Below the pieces are notes generated by a model. It ran no database searches and had not been told where the DNA came from. It was given only the letters and a program-made list of their open reading frames with translations. The position numbers were made by a program, and so were the translations under genes. Below, one piece after another: positions 43,559 through 52,277 of a DNA stretch of 64,000 nucleotides (the first letter of the stretch is position 1; every line of letters begins with the position of its first letter). This DNA is from CAZLMG01 sp964560765 (GTDB taxonomy: Bacteria; Bdellovibrionota_B; Oligoflexia; Oligoflexales; CAZLMG01): assembly GCA_964560765.1 (NCBI GenBank), contig CAZLMG010000011.1, positions 51,796-115,795 of the forward strand, read 5' to 3'.

Positions 43559-43903
43559 TTAGCGATTGGGCTCGTCTGCTGACGAGATGGGGCCCAAATT
43601 TGCTGCTAGCCAATCCAGATACGGTTGATGGCCAGCCTGGATAGGTATTTGCACAATGCATGGTACTTCGTAGCTATGCATACATTGCACGCGAGCGCAT
43701 AAAGTAGAAAACTGAGCGACACTGGTCTTGGCGATCATGGCCGTTTCCGTGCCCTTTTCGACTTGCCCATCCCAGCGATAGATGGACTTGATGCCGGGTA
43801 AAATATTGACGCAGGCCGCGAGTCGCTCCTGGACGAGGACTTCGGCTATCTTGCTTGCCGCCTCTTCTGACTCAGCGGTCATATAAGCCCAACAGAATTC
43901 CAC
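43559..43903 (-). CDS. cutA: CutA family protein
   Basis: 114 residues from GTG 43903 with GGAGGGAAAG upstream. CutA1 trimer signature: ERLAACVNILPGIKSIYRWD, then VEKGTETAMIAKTS and MHSYEVPCIVQIPI. Linked to divalent metal tolerance in E. coli, but the true role is uncertain. It follows dtd by 9 bases in the same operon. Confidence 0.93.
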   Translation of the reverse strand: MEFCWAYMTAESEEAASKIAEVLVQERLAACVNILPGIKSIYRWDGQVEKGTETAMIAKTSVAQFSTLCARVQCMHSYEVPCIVQIPIQAGHQPYLDWLAANLGPISSADEPNR

Positions 43904-43912
43904 CTTTCCCTC

Positions 43913-44362
43913 CTAAATCTGGCGAGAGCTATCCAAAATGAACGTCACTGGTCCGTCGTTGACCAGTGCTACTTGCATCATCGCTTGAAATTGGCCGCAA
44001 GCAACCTCCAAACCGACACTTTGCAGCCGGCGCGCGCACTCTTCGTACACGCTCTTGGCTTGGTCGGGGGGAGCGGCTTCACCAAAGCTCGGGCGTCGAC
44101 CCTTGCGACAATCGCCATATAGGGTGAATTGGCTCACCAAGAGAACTTTTCCAGCTATATCCAAAATGGAACGGTTCATTTTTCCATCAGCATCAGGGAA
44201 CGCGCGCAGGTTTGAGATTTTATCTACAATGTAATCGAGGTCGTCGTCGAGATCTTGTCGAGCCACGCCCAAAAAGACGAGCCAACCAGCCTGGATTTCT
44301 CCGACGTTGGTTTCTTCTACGGTGACGGTGGCGCGACTAACGCGTTGCAAAATGGCTCGCAT
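43913..44362 (-). CDS. dtd: D-aminoacyl-tRNA deacylase
   Basis: 149 residues from ATG 44362 (RAILQRVSRATVTVEE), the usual length; GGGA lies 5-6 bases upstream. Removes D-amino acids from tRNA. Motifs LLVSQFTLYGDCRKGRRPSF and ALVNDGPVTF carry the active-site Gly-cisPro region. Divergent from gpmI and upstream of cutA. Confidence 0.96.
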   Translation of the reverse strand: MRAILQRVSRATVTVEETNVGEIQAGWLVFLGVARQDLDDDLDYIVDKISNLRAFPDADGKMNRSILDIAGKVLLVSQFTLYGDCRKGRRPSFGEAAPPDQAKSVYEECARRLQSVGLEVACGQFQAMMQVALVNDGPVTFILDSSRQI

Positions 44363-44491
44363 GCTCATCCCGCTATCGGTGGATAGATTCCGTGAGATGA
44401 AAACGCTATAACGGTGCTCCGCGTTGTGCAAGCAGGTTTATTTGAGTAAAACAAAGCCTTGAGGCTGTTTTACTTCGAATTGGAGTCGAAA

Positions 44492-46111
44492 ATGCGTCGG
44501 GTTCTAGTGGTCGTGATGGATGGTGTTGGCGTACGTGCGTCGTCATTCGGTAATGCCGTCGCTGCAGCAAGGACGCCGCAATTGGATTCTCTGCGAACAG
44601 CGTCTCTGTACAGAACTTTACAAGCACATGGCAAAGCTGTTGGGCTGCCATCTGATGCCGATATCGGTAACAGCGAAGTTGGCCACAATGCCCTCGGTGC
44701 GGGTCGTGTCTTTGATCAGGGAGCGAAACTGGTACAAAACGCGATCGACGAGCGCGTTTTATTTGAGGGTGAGGCTTGGAAGCAAGGCATCGAGCGTGGT
44801 CAAATGGGGCATACCATGCATTTTATCGGCTTGCTCTCGAACGGCAATGTGCATTCACACGAAGGCCACTTGTACGCCATGCTGAGGGAAGCCGCCAGTT
44901 TGGGGGTCAAGCGCCTGGCCGTGCACGCTATATTGGATGGCCGTGACGTTGGTGAGAAGTCAGCAGAGGTTTATGTAGAACGCTTGAACAGCGTTTTGCA
45001 GGAGCTGCAGGCAGAGGGTTGCGACGCCGTTGTGGCTTCTGGTGGCGGACGCATGCGAGTGACCATGGATCGCTACAACGCCGATTGGTCGATGGTGGAG
45101 AGGGGATGGAAAGCCCACGTCTTGGGTATCGGCGAAGCGAGCTTTCCAAGTCTAACCGCAGCCATCATGGCTTTTCGCGCAGATCCGAAAATGACCGATC
45201 AATACTTCCCATCATTTGTCATTACCGACCGCAGCGGCAAGCCGGTCGCTCCCATTGAGGATGGTGATTCTGTTATCATGTTTAACTTTCGTGGAGATCG
45301 GGCCATCGAGATTTGTCGGGCATTCACCGAGGCAAACTTCACCGAGTTTGATCGGCAGCGTGTGCCGCAAATTTTCTTTGCAGGCATGATGCAGTATGAC
45401 GGTGACCTAAAGATTCCCGCTCATTTTCTAGTTCCCCCTCCATTGGTGGGAGATACGCTCAGTGAATACATTTGTCGGCATGGTTTACGGCAGTTTGCCT
45501 GCAGTGAAACGCAGAAGTTTGGCCACGTCACATATTTTTGGAATGGTAATCGGTCTGGGATGTTCGATTCTCGACTAGAGACCTATGTTGAAATCCCTTC
45601 CGACAATGTCCCATTCGACCAGGCGCCAGCGATGAAAGCGGCGGAAATTGCTCAGGCAACCATAGAAGCCATGCGAGCCGATAGTTTTGACTTTGGGCGT
45701 ATCAATTTTGCAAATGGGGATATGGTGGGACATACAGGTGTATTTCAGGCAGCCGTTGAGGCCGTTGAGGTTGTCGATCATGCCATCGGCGAGTTGGTAG
45801 AAGCTGCCCGCGAAACAGATACGATCCTCTTGATTACGGCAGACCATGGCAATTGTGACGAGATGTTTGCGGGCGAAGAGGCGCAGTTCCCGCGCTGGCG
45901 AGAGGGGCAGGCCTACTGGCCCGCGCCAAAAACAGCGCACTCACTGAGTCCTGTGCCTTTGTATTTGTACGATCCACGGGGTGTCTGCCAATACGCGTGG
46001 ACGCAGGTGGAGCCTGGCACTCTCGGGCATGTCGCCAATACCGTCCTGACGCTGATGGGGCTGCCGGTGCGAGCCATCTATCTGCCGTCTTTGGTTGAGG
46101 TGCGAGCATGA
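44492..46111 (+). CDS. gpmI: 2,3-bisphosphoglycerate-independent phosphoglycerate mutase
   Basis: 539 residues from ATG 44492, TGGAG 6 bases upstream. Interconverts 3- and 2-phosphoglycerate using two Mn2+ and a phospho-Ser. Metal-binding VVMDGVGVR at the start, catalytic Ser in ADIGNSEVGHNALGAGR, FNFRGDRAIEI and the C-terminal TADHGNCDEM. Full length. The stop overlaps the mazG start by four bases (ATGA). Confidence 0.96.
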   Translation: MRRVLVVVMDGVGVRASSFGNAVAAARTPQLDSLRTASLYRTLQAHGKAVGLPSDADIGNSEVGHNALGAGRVFDQGAKLVQNAIDERVLFEGEAWKQGIERGQMGHTMHFIGLLSNGNVHSHEGHLYAMLREAASLGVKRLAVHAILDGRDVGEKSAEVYVERLNSVLQELQAEGCDAVVASGGGRMRVTMDRYNADWSMVERGWKAHVLGIGEASFPSLTAAIMAFRADPKMTDQYFPSFVITDRSGKPVAPIEDGDSVIMFNFRGDRAIEICRAFTEANFTEFDRQRVPQIFFAGMMQYDGDLKIPAHFLVPPPLVGDTLSEYICRHGLRQFACSETQKFGHVTYFWNGNRSGMFDSRLETYVEIPSDNVPFDQAPAMKAAEIAQATIEAMRADSFDFGRINFANGDMVGHTGVFQAAVEAVEVVDHAIGELVEAARETDTILLITADHGNCDEMFAGEEAQFPRWREGQAYWPAPKTAHSLSPVPLYLYDPRGVCQYAWTQVEPGTLGHVANTVLTLMGLPVRAIYLPSLVEVRA

Positions 46112-46974
46112 TTTCGATCGATGGAGTTGAACCAAGTATTCACGACGAAACTGGCCCAGACTACGAGCGGGCGGGTAAGGCTTTCGTCGAGTTTTGTCGA
46201 ACAGTTGCGGCCCTGCGTCATCCCAAGTTTGGGTGCCCCTGGGACCTTCGGCAGAACCACAAATTGCTGGTTCGCTTTCTGTTAGAAGAGTCCTATGAGG
46301 CTGCTGAGGCGATGATGGCCGAGGATCGGGTGGAGATTGCCAAAGAACTAGGTGATGTGCTGCTGCAGGTTGTGCTGAACGCACAGGTTGGCAAAGACGA
46401 GGGTCACTTTGACATCATCACTGTTATCGAGGGCATCAATCAGAAAATGCGGCGACGCCACCCTCATGTTTTTGCGCAAGAGGAATACGGCGACGAAGCT
46501 TCGCACCGCCAACGCTGGCACCAATTGAAGGCGGAGGAGAATTCAGGCGGTGCAAAGACGGTATTTTCAAAGATTTCGGTACGTGCACCGGCGACGATCG
46601 CTGCGTATGAGATTGGCAAGCGTGCGCGCGAAATTTCCTTTGATTGGAATCGGGTCCAAGATGTCTGGAAGCAATTTCAAAGCGAAGTTGTCGAGGTGGA
46701 TCAGGCCTTGACTCGCTCTCAGTATCAGTCAAGCCAGGATGTCGAAGACGAACTTGGGGACGTCTATTTTTCCCTTGCTCAAGTGTGCCGACATTTGGAA
46801 CTAGACCCAGAGGTTGTGGCTCTGCAGGGAAATAGGAAGTTTCTGACACGTTTTGCAAAGATGGAGAGGTTAGCCGATCAAACCGGCATCAATCTCAGTC
46901 AGTGCGGGCAGGGAGTTCTTGAGCGGCTGTGGCTTGAAGCTAAAAAAATGAAACAAAAAACGGTCACACCTTGA
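46108..46974 (+). CDS. mazG: Nucleoside triphosphate pyrophosphohydrolase MazG
   Basis: 288 residues with two MazG-type helical domains. The first has CPWDLRQNHKLLVRFLLEES and KELGDVLLQVVLNA with the metal-binding ExxE..ExxD pattern; the second has FQSEVVEVDQAL and VEDELGDVYFSLAQVCRHL. Hydrolyses (d)NTPs to monophosphates. Coupled to gpmI through a four-base overlap. Its TGA lies in the loop of the terminator used by convergent rpsT. Confidence 0.93.
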   Translation: MISIDGVEPSIHDETGPDYERAGKAFVEFCRTVAALRHPKFGCPWDLRQNHKLLVRFLLEESYEAAEAMMAEDRVEIAKELGDVLLQVVLNAQVGKDEGHFDIITVIEGINQKMRRRHPHVFAQEEYGDEASHRQRWHQLKAEENSGGAKTVFSKISVRAPATIAAYEIGKRAREISFDWNRVQDVWKQFQSEVVEVDQALTRSQYQSSQDVEDELGDVYFSLAQVCRHLELDPEVVALQGNRKFLTRFAKMERLADQTGINLSQCGQGVLERLWLEAKKMKQKTVTP

Positions 46975-46989
46975 AAGGGTGTGACCGTT
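46955..46989 (-). terminator. Terminator of rpsT
   Basis: AACGGTCACACC (46959-46970) pairs perfectly over 12 bp with GGTGTGACCGTT (46978-46989), loop of 7. Reading the reverse strand, six T follow. On the forward strand only TTA follows, so it is mainly a reverse terminator, with the mazG stop in its loop. Confidence 0.9.
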
Positions 46990-47009
46990 AAACTCGAAAC
47001 GAAGGTCGA

Positions 47010-47417
47010 TTATTTTTTCTTTGCAGTCTTCTTCTTGGTGGCCGCTTTTTTCTTTGAAGCAGCTTTCTTTGTTGGAGCAGCCTTCGTTGCGGTGGCCTTC
47101 TTCTTTGTGCCAGCGGCAGCTGCCGGAGCTGCTGTAGAGCCGGTCGCAGACTTAACGTATTTGTCAAACGCAACTGCTAGGTTGCTGATGCGACGACTGG
47201 CGTTATTGCGGTGAACGAGGCCTTTTTGCGCAGCTTTTGCCAGAAGAGTTTGTGCGGTTTGCAGAAGCTTGGTCGCTGTTTCGGCGTTGCCACCAGTCGT
47301 CATGGCTTCACGAAACGACTTGATTGCAGTCTTTACTGACGAAAGGTACTGACGGTTGCGATTGTTTCGACGCACGTCCTGTCTGGCGCGTTTTTCCGAA
47401 GACTTATGGTATGCCAC
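47010..47417 (-). CDS. rpsT: 30S ribosomal protein S20 with histone-like tail
   Basis: 135 residues from GTG 47417 (AAGGA upstream). Residues 1-88 are normal S20: HKSSEKRARQDVRRNNRNR and GLVHRNNASRRISNLAVAF. After residue 92 comes a tail of about 43 residues made almost wholly of Ala, Lys and Thr (for example KKAASKKKAATKKKTAKKK), like histone H1 C-termini. S20 is usually 85-90 residues. The tail may add rRNA or DNA contacts. Confidence 0.95.
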   Translation of the reverse strand: MAYHKSSEKRARQDVRRNNRNRQYLSSVKTAIKSFREAMTTGGNAETATKLLQTAQTLLAKAAQKGLVHRNNASRRISNLAVAFDKYVKSATGSTAAPAAAAGTKKKATATKAAPTKKAASKKKAATKKKTAKKK

Positions 47418-47457
47418 GTTCGATCCTTTTGATTAAATCCAGTAACAAAGAGCCTAG

Positions 47458-47487
47458 CTAATAACGCCTATTTGATTGTCATGTCAA
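47458..47487 (-). promoter_or_regulatory. Promoter of rpsT
   Basis: On the reverse strand, TTGACA (47487-47482), 18 bases, TATTAG (47463-47458). The -35 matches the sigma-70 consensus completely. Transcription would start about 35 bases before the rpsT GTG. Confidence 0.65.
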
Positions 47488-47548
47488 GGAGTAACAGGAG
47501 ATCTGTGCCCCCGAATATTCTGCCTGCAAGCTGTGTCCGCCTAATCCG

Positions 47549-48169
47549 CTAAAGGCTGAAATCTAAAGCCATTTCCAGGCCATGCCAGACGCCATTGTTG
47601 GTTTTGGCCGGTGACGGTGTATCCGCGGAATTCGTGGCGATGGTCCCTGCTGCCGTCAAATTGCCACTGGAATCCCCGCGGTGTATGCCGATAAAGCCTC
47701 CCCAGCTAAGCTCCACCCGGCTTCCTTGATGGATCAAGCGCCGCCATCCGGCGACATAAGCCCAGCCGCTTGAGCGATAATCTAAGGACGAACGGTCAGC
47801 AACGCCGGATTCTCGGAACCAGGCAGCTGTCAGATCAAGGGTCCAGTTCGCAGATGCCGCAAACTGAATCATTGGTCCAGAGGCAAGCCGATAATAGTGG
47901 CCCATAGGTGTGCGGCCGCCAAGTCCTAAGGTTCTCAGTCCAAGTGTCAGGGTCTCGTCCGTCTGATACTTCAGGTCGAGAAACAGGACGGATCCAGACG
48001 CGGGCCCGCGGTGTTGAGTCGATGAGTCTAACATAGCAAACCCCAGATGGGTGCTGCTCCGCCAAGGTCGCGCTGCTGGTTCGATATTACGGGCTGCATC
48101 AATATCTGACTTGGCAACGCCACTTAAGAGTGCGATCAAGAGGGCGATAAAGCGCGCGAGAGTGGGCAT
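47549..48169 (-). CDS. Small exported beta-rich envelope protein
   Basis: About 206 residues from ATG 48169, or 211 from a TTG at 48184. A signal peptide (LARFIALLIALLSGVAKS) is followed by amphipathic beta strands with turns (LFLDLKYQTDETLTLGLRTL, TLDLTAAWFRESGV, SRVELSWGGFIGIHRG) ending LEMALDFSL. The pattern and terminal aromatic strand fit a small outer-membrane barrel. Not recognised as a named family. It stands alone between rpsT and the rpsR operon. Confidence 0.65.
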   Translation of the reverse strand: MPTLARFIALLIALLSGVAKSDIDAARNIEPAARPWRSSTHLGFAMLDSSTQHRGPASGSVLFLDLKYQTDETLTLGLRTLGLGGRTPMGHYYRLASGPMIQFAASANWTLDLTAAWFRESGVADRSSLDYRSSGWAYVAGWRRLIHQGSRVELSWGGFIGIHRGDSSGNLTAAGTIATNSADTPSPAKTNNGVWHGLEMALDFSL

Positions 48170-48309
48170 AAATCGAAACCCCAATCAAGTTAAGGGTGTG
48201 CCGTTGAGTAGTCACTAACTACTCGGATCTTTTGATTAATTTCTTGATTTGAAGATCATCGGACGGTGGAATAGGTGGCGTGACTTGCAGCAGAAATCAG
48301 TTGCGGAAT

Positions 48310-48337
48310 AAAAAAAAACGGCGGACTAAGCCACCGT
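48310..48337 (-). terminator. Terminator of the rpsR-rpmB operon
   Basis: On the reverse strand ACGGTGG pairs with CCGCCGT (one G-U) around a 6-base loop, followed by nine T. It lies 25 bases after the stop of the 57-residue basic protein, which shows that gene is the last of the operon. Confidence 0.88.
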
Positions 48338-48361
48338 TTTCCAAACTCTATAATCGTAGGG

Positions 48362-48535
48362 CTACTCGCCAGCCTTACGCGTGACCACGCTGGGAGTGGC
48401 ACCGCGTGCGCCAACTTTGCGGCCGCCGCCTGTAGCTTTACCAGCTTCCATCTTCTGGCGAAGGCGGAGCTTGTTACGACGCCAGCTCTTACGTTGGCGT
48501 GTTTTTGGAGTTTTACGATTGTCTCCGCGACCCAT
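48362..48535 (-). CDS. 57-residue basic protein, possibly bTHX-like ribosomal protein
   Basis: Too short for many gene finders, but well supported: ATG 48535 with an AAGGGGAAC site about 5 bases upstream, 14 bases after rpmB, and ending before the operon terminator. The start MGRGDNRKTPKTRQRKSWRR is very basic and resembles the GKGDxxTxRGK start of the ribosomal protein bTHX. A Gly/Ala-rich second half (EAGKATGGGRKVGARG) is not typical of it. Location next to rpsR and rpmB supports a ribosomal or rRNA-binding role. The exact family is uncertain. Confidence 0.75.
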   Translation of the reverse strand: MGRGDNRKTPKTRQRKSWRRNKLRLRQKMEAGKATGGGRKVGARGATPSVVTRKAGE

Positions 48536-48549
48536 CTTTGTTCCCCTTT

Positions 48550-48780
48550 TTACTTCAACTTGAGCCCGATTTTTCGGGCATAGGCGTCTAATCCCAGCTT
48601 GTCAATCGTACGGATTGCCGCTGTAGAAACTCGCACGGATACAAATTTTGCCATATCAATGGACCAAAAGCGCTTTGTCTGAAGGTTCGGAACAAAACGA
48701 TGTTTGGTCTTGATGTTAGAGTGGGAGACTCGGTTGCCTACCTGCACTCCCTTATTTGTAAATTCGCACCTTCTTGACAT
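48550..48780 (-). CDS. rpmB: 50S ribosomal protein L28
   Basis: 76 residues from ATG 48780 (SRRCEFTNKGVQVGNRVSHS); GAGG 6 bases upstream. A further in-frame start adds four residues without a site. FVPNLQTKRFWSIDM is typical. It has only one of the Cys positions used by the zinc-binding form, so it is the C- type. It follows rpsR by 31 bases. Confidence 0.95.
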   Translation of the reverse strand: MSRRCEFTNKGVQVGNRVSHSNIKTKHRFVPNLQTKRFWSIDMAKFVSVRVSTAAIRTIDKLGLDAYARKIGLKLK

Positions 48781-48811
48781 ACTAGGCCTCAACGAAAGAA
48801 AGCGTGGTTTC

Positions 48812-49186
48812 TTAATCTAAATTTTCTTGTTCGCCGCTGTCATCATCACCATCACTGTGGTGCGAGGGAGCAGAGTGGCCCATGGGCGGACGCATCGGCC
48901 GAGAGAATGATGCAGCAACAGCCGCCATCTCGTTGGCGAAGCCACGCTCCGAGCGGTGAGTCACGGCAAATGGAAGCAAACCAATGTATCGTGCTCGCTT
49001 GACTGCTTTGCAGATCTCGCGTTGTTGCTGCGAGGTTGCACCGGAGATGCGGCGAGGAATGATTCGGCCGCGATCGGTTACAAACCGCTTCAAAACATCG
49101 GGTTGCTTGTAGTCGATCGGAATACTTGGATCGAGAGTCCGCTTACGTCGGAGCAACATGCGCCGCTTTTTCTTACCACCAACCAT
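48812..49186 (-). CDS. rpsR: 30S ribosomal protein S18 with C-terminal extension
   Basis: 124 residues from ATG 49186, chosen for the GGAG 6 bases upstream; ATG 49198 has no site. The S18 core (IDYKQPDVLKRFVTDRGRII, then SGATSQQQREICKAVKRARY and LLPFAVTH) is followed by about 40 extra residues: Arg/Met/Pro-rich, then HHSDGDDDSGEQ, acidic. Typical S18 is 75-90 residues. It is separated from its usual partner rpsF (S6) and paired with rpmB instead. Confidence 0.95.
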   Translation of the reverse strand: MVGGKKKRRMLLRRKRTLDPSIPIDYKQPDVLKRFVTDRGRIIPRRISGATSQQQREICKAVKRARYIGLLPFAVTHRSERGFANEMAAVAASFSRPMRPPMGHSAPSHHSDGDDDSGEQENLD

Positions 49187-49432
49187 CAACTTCTCCATTA
49201 TTTTTCAGAGACTTATCGCGATATTGCGCGCAAATTCTTGTCTCTTCGAGCGATAGACCCTACCCAATACCAAAACTTTCTGCAATAGAATAGCAAAATT
49301 GTTCTCCTGAAAGCCGCGCTGGCCGGGCATTTCACTTGTATCCTGCCGGCGAATCATCCATCGTTCGCTTGTTACGATAATTCTTGGCAGCACTCGGGTC
49401 AGACGCCTGATGGGCTGAACATAGGAGCATCA

Positions 49433-51754
49433 TTGGAAATCCAGGTGGCGGTCCCCGCGCCCGTCGATCAGACCTATACCTATTCGGCTCCAGCGGATGT
49501 CGCCAGGGGCGTTCGTGTTTTGGTTCCCTTCGGGGGGCGGGCAGTGGTGGGCGTTTGCTTGGGTATGGCTCCGGAATTGCTTGAGGGTCGGGGATTTCAG
49601 GTTAAGCCCGTGAAGGAAGTCCTGGATCATGTGCCGGTATATTCCGAGCCGATGCTGCGCCTCGCCCAATGGATAAGTCAGTATTATTGCCACCCGCTGG
49701 GGGAAGTTTTGCGCGCGATGCTCCCGGCTAGCGCCGCCAAACAGGTTCGGACGAGCGTTGAACTGACCAAAAAAGGGGTCAAGGCTCGCAGCGAGTCAGG
49801 AGGAGTCTACGGCCGAATATTGGCAGAGGTTTTTGCCAAGAAAACTCAAATGACCATCCCCACTTTGCGAAAGCGACTCAGTCAGTGGCAGCAGCAGAAT
49901 TCCGCGGACTGGTTAGCGGACTTTGATCTACCTCGCCTCTTGGACAGTGGCTTATTAACCAAGAAGAGTGGGTCTCTGGTGAAGGCAAGACGCATAGCCA
50001 GAGAGGATTTTTGGGGCGAAGCGGCCGGGCCAGAGGTAGCGATGCAGGCCGCCGAATCTCCACGAGAGTTGAGCCGATCACAGCAAAACGTTTACGAGAA
50101 TATAGTTGCGCATGGCTTGAATACGCAGGCCAGCAAGCCGTTTTTGCTGTGGGGTGTGACGGGCGCCGGCAAGACCGAAGTTTATTTGCACTTGATCCAG
50201 AATTTGCTCAGTGGCCGTGCCGAAGTCGGCTCGCAAGCCTTGGTGCTGGTTCCTGAGATTTCACTGACGCCGCAAATGACGCGGGTGTTTACCCTCCGTT
50301 TTCCCGGGCAAGTTGCCGTCGTGCATTCGGCGATGACGGACAAGGATCGTTGGCAGCAATTGCAACGAATCCGCACAGGCGAAGCGTCCATTCTGATTGG
50401 TCCTAGGTCGGCCGTGTTTGGCCCATTTCGCCAGCTGCGTTTGGTAATTGTAGATGAAGAGCATGACGGCAGCTACAAACAAGCCACAGGGCTCACCTAC
50501 AACGGCCGGGATGTCGCTGTGCTGCGCGCTCAATTTGAGGGAGCAACTGTAGTCCTTGGTAGCGCAACACCATCATTGGAAAGTTATGCCAATGCTTTGC
50601 ACGGGAAGTATCACCTTTTGCGCTTGCCGGACCGGGTCTCGGGCCGGCCATTGCCAAACGTTGAAGTGCTTGAGTCGAAGCCGGCCTATCGATCGGGGCG
50701 CAGGATTGCTTCGGGTCCCAATGCAAAGGATATTCAAGAGGCCGATATTCCCGTGCATGCGCGGGTATTACAAGAGCTGAGAGAAAATCTGGCCCTTGGC
50801 CAGCAGGCCATGGTGATCGTCAATCGCCGAGGCTATGCCTACTATCTCTTTTCGCTAACCGAAAGAAGGGCGCTGTCGTGCCCCGAGTGCAGTATCAGCA
50901 TGACGCTGCACAAACGATCCACGCTACTAAGGTGCCACTATTGCGATTTCAAAATGAGTTTGGCCGAAGTCCTGCGAGCGCATCCAGAGGCACAGTATGT
51001 GGCGGTTGGCTATGGCAGTGAGCAGGCCGAGGAATTTTTGCGAAGCCAGCTACCAGGGGCAAGAATTGCGCGTTTGGATTCGGATGTGGCAGCCGATCGA
51101 ACCGTGTTGCCAGAGACGCTGGGCAAGTTTCGGGCAGGTGAAATCGACATATTAGTCGGCACGCAAATGCTGGCTAAGGGTCACGACTTTCCTAACGTCA
51201 CCCTCATCGTGCTGCTCGAGGTGGATCAGCAACTCGACTTGCCCGATTTTCGTGCGGGTGAACGAACATTTCAGTTGATCGTGCAGGCTGCTGGGCGTGC
51301 CGGTCGAGCCGAGCTTCCTGGGCGCGTACTTGTTCAGACTCATCGAGGCGAGCATCCCGTCATCATCGACTCCATTCGTCAAGACTACGAGGCTTTCGCG
51401 CAACGTGAGCTGACATTTCGCCAAGCGCACATTTATCCTCCATTTGGGAGGTTGGTGTACTTGGAGATTACTTCGGTCGATCGATCAGCTTTGGATCAAT
51501 TCTGTCAGCGACTACAACGATGGTTGGACGCGTTGGCGGAGGCTCATCCTGAGGCGTTGACGGGAGTCCGGCTGCTGGGACCTTCGGTGCCGGCCGTGGA
51601 AATCATTCGGGGACGCCATCGGCGTACACTCTTGCTAAGCGCTGAGCAGATGAAGCCACTGATTGGCCTTGTCAATCGTATCACCAATGTCTTTGACCGA
51701 CTGCCTGCAGATTTGCGTCTGCGAATCGATGTGGACCCGCAGACGTTGATGTGA
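49433..51754 (+). CDS. priA: Primosomal helicase PriA, single zinc site
   Basis: 773 residues from TTG 49433, AGGAG 7 bases upstream. PriA restarts stalled forks by loading DnaB. N-terminal 3' DNA-binding domain (VAVPAPVDQTYTYSAPADV), helicase motifs GVTGAGKTEVY, IVDEEHDGSYKQ, GSATPS, and AGRAGR. The Cys-rich insertion has only CPEC (483-486) and CHYC (501-504). In E. coli eight Cys bind two zincs; the two pairs missing here are those that together bind the first zinc. Confidence 0.95.
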   Translation: MEIQVAVPAPVDQTYTYSAPADVARGVRVLVPFGGRAVVGVCLGMAPELLEGRGFQVKPVKEVLDHVPVYSEPMLRLAQWISQYYCHPLGEVLRAMLPASAAKQVRTSVELTKKGVKARSESGGVYGRILAEVFAKKTQMTIPTLRKRLSQWQQQNSADWLADFDLPRLLDSGLLTKKSGSLVKARRIAREDFWGEAAGPEVAMQAAESPRELSRSQQNVYENIVAHGLNTQASKPFLLWGVTGAGKTEVYLHLIQNLLSGRAEVGSQALVLVPEISLTPQMTRVFTLRFPGQVAVVHSAMTDKDRWQQLQRIRTGEASILIGPRSAVFGPFRQLRLVIVDEEHDGSYKQATGLTYNGRDVAVLRAQFEGATVVLGSATPSLESYANALHGKYHLLRLPDRVSGRPLPNVEVLESKPAYRSGRRIASGPNAKDIQEADIPVHARVLQELRENLALGQQAMVIVNRRGYAYYLFSLTERRALSCPECSISMTLHKRSTLLRCHYCDFKMSLAEVLRAHPEAQYVAVGYGSEQAEEFLRSQLPGARIARLDSDVAADRTVLPETLGKFRAGEIDILVGTQMLAKGHDFPNVTLIVLLEVDQQLDLPDFRAGERTFQLIVQAAGRAGRAELPGRVLVQTHRGEHPVIIDSIRQDYEAFAQRELTFRQAHIYPPFGRLVYLEITSVDRSALDQFCQRLQRWLDALAEAHPEALTGVRLLGPSVPAVEIIRGRHRRTLLLSAEQMKPLIGLVNRITNVFDRLPADLRLRIDVDPQTLM

Positions 51755-51770
51755 TCTCAGAGCTGATGGG

Positions 51771-52034
51771 CTACTGGGGTTGATAGCAGGTCACGCGGAC
51801 GTCCGCACAGTAGATATAATTGCCATCTGCCCCAGTCATCACCTGGTTGAAAAAGCAGCGGTTGCCTGAAGTAAGCGATCCATAGCCGATGCGGACGTCG
51901 CAAGTATTGCGAATGCGGTCCCAGCCTTCGGTGGTAAACGGCCTGCCTGCTCTTTGCTCGGCAATCGCATAGCCTAGGCCAAAGATTGCAGTCGCCGCAG
52001 CGCCGAGAATCATTCCGGTTATAAGAGTTCGCAT
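51771..52034 (-). CDS. Small exported Cys-containing protein
   Basis: 87 residues from ATG 52034, fixed by AGGAGG just upstream. One N-terminal hydrophobic segment (LITGMILGAAATAIFGLGYA) then a mature part with four Cys (NTCDVRIGYG, NRCFFNQV, YCADV, VTCYQPQ), which could form two disulfides. Either anchored in the membrane or cut and released. Not recognised. It is convergent with priA, 16 bases from its stop. Confidence 0.6.
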   Translation of the reverse strand: MRTLITGMILGAAATAIFGLGYAIAEQRAGRPFTTEGWDRIRNTCDVRIGYGSLTSGNRCFFNQVMTGADGNYIYCADVRVTCYQPQ

Positions 52035-52160
52035 TGGCCCTCCTGATTCAGATGGGTGTTGGGGATTCAATCACTGCCACGGACTCTTCCTGGAATCTTT
52101 TCACAAAAGGGGGATAAAGGCACGAATAATTGCGAGTATACATGGTGATGGAAGCGACTA

Positions 52161-52188
52161 CGAGCAGGGTCAAAGATCTTTCTGCTCG
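52161..52188. promoter_or_regulatory. Hairpin upstream of clpP-like gene
   Basis: CGAGCAG (52161-52167) pairs with CTGCTCG (52182-52188), with the palindrome AAAGATCTTT in the loop. No T run follows. It lies about 90 bases before the clpP ATG, in the divergent region. Function is unknown. Confidence 0.35.
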
Positions 52189-52277
52189 ATAACGAGACGG
52201 ACTCTCTTTTCCTGGGCGAGGATCCATAATACACTAGATATCTTAGATCTTTAGACAATCAATGCGAGGGAACTGGC

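Noticed and set aside
47010..47150. Simple-sequence or frameshift artefact at the rpsT 3' end
   Set aside because: The frame stays open with varied Ala and Lys codons and ends before a proper terminator, so a real protein tail is more likely.
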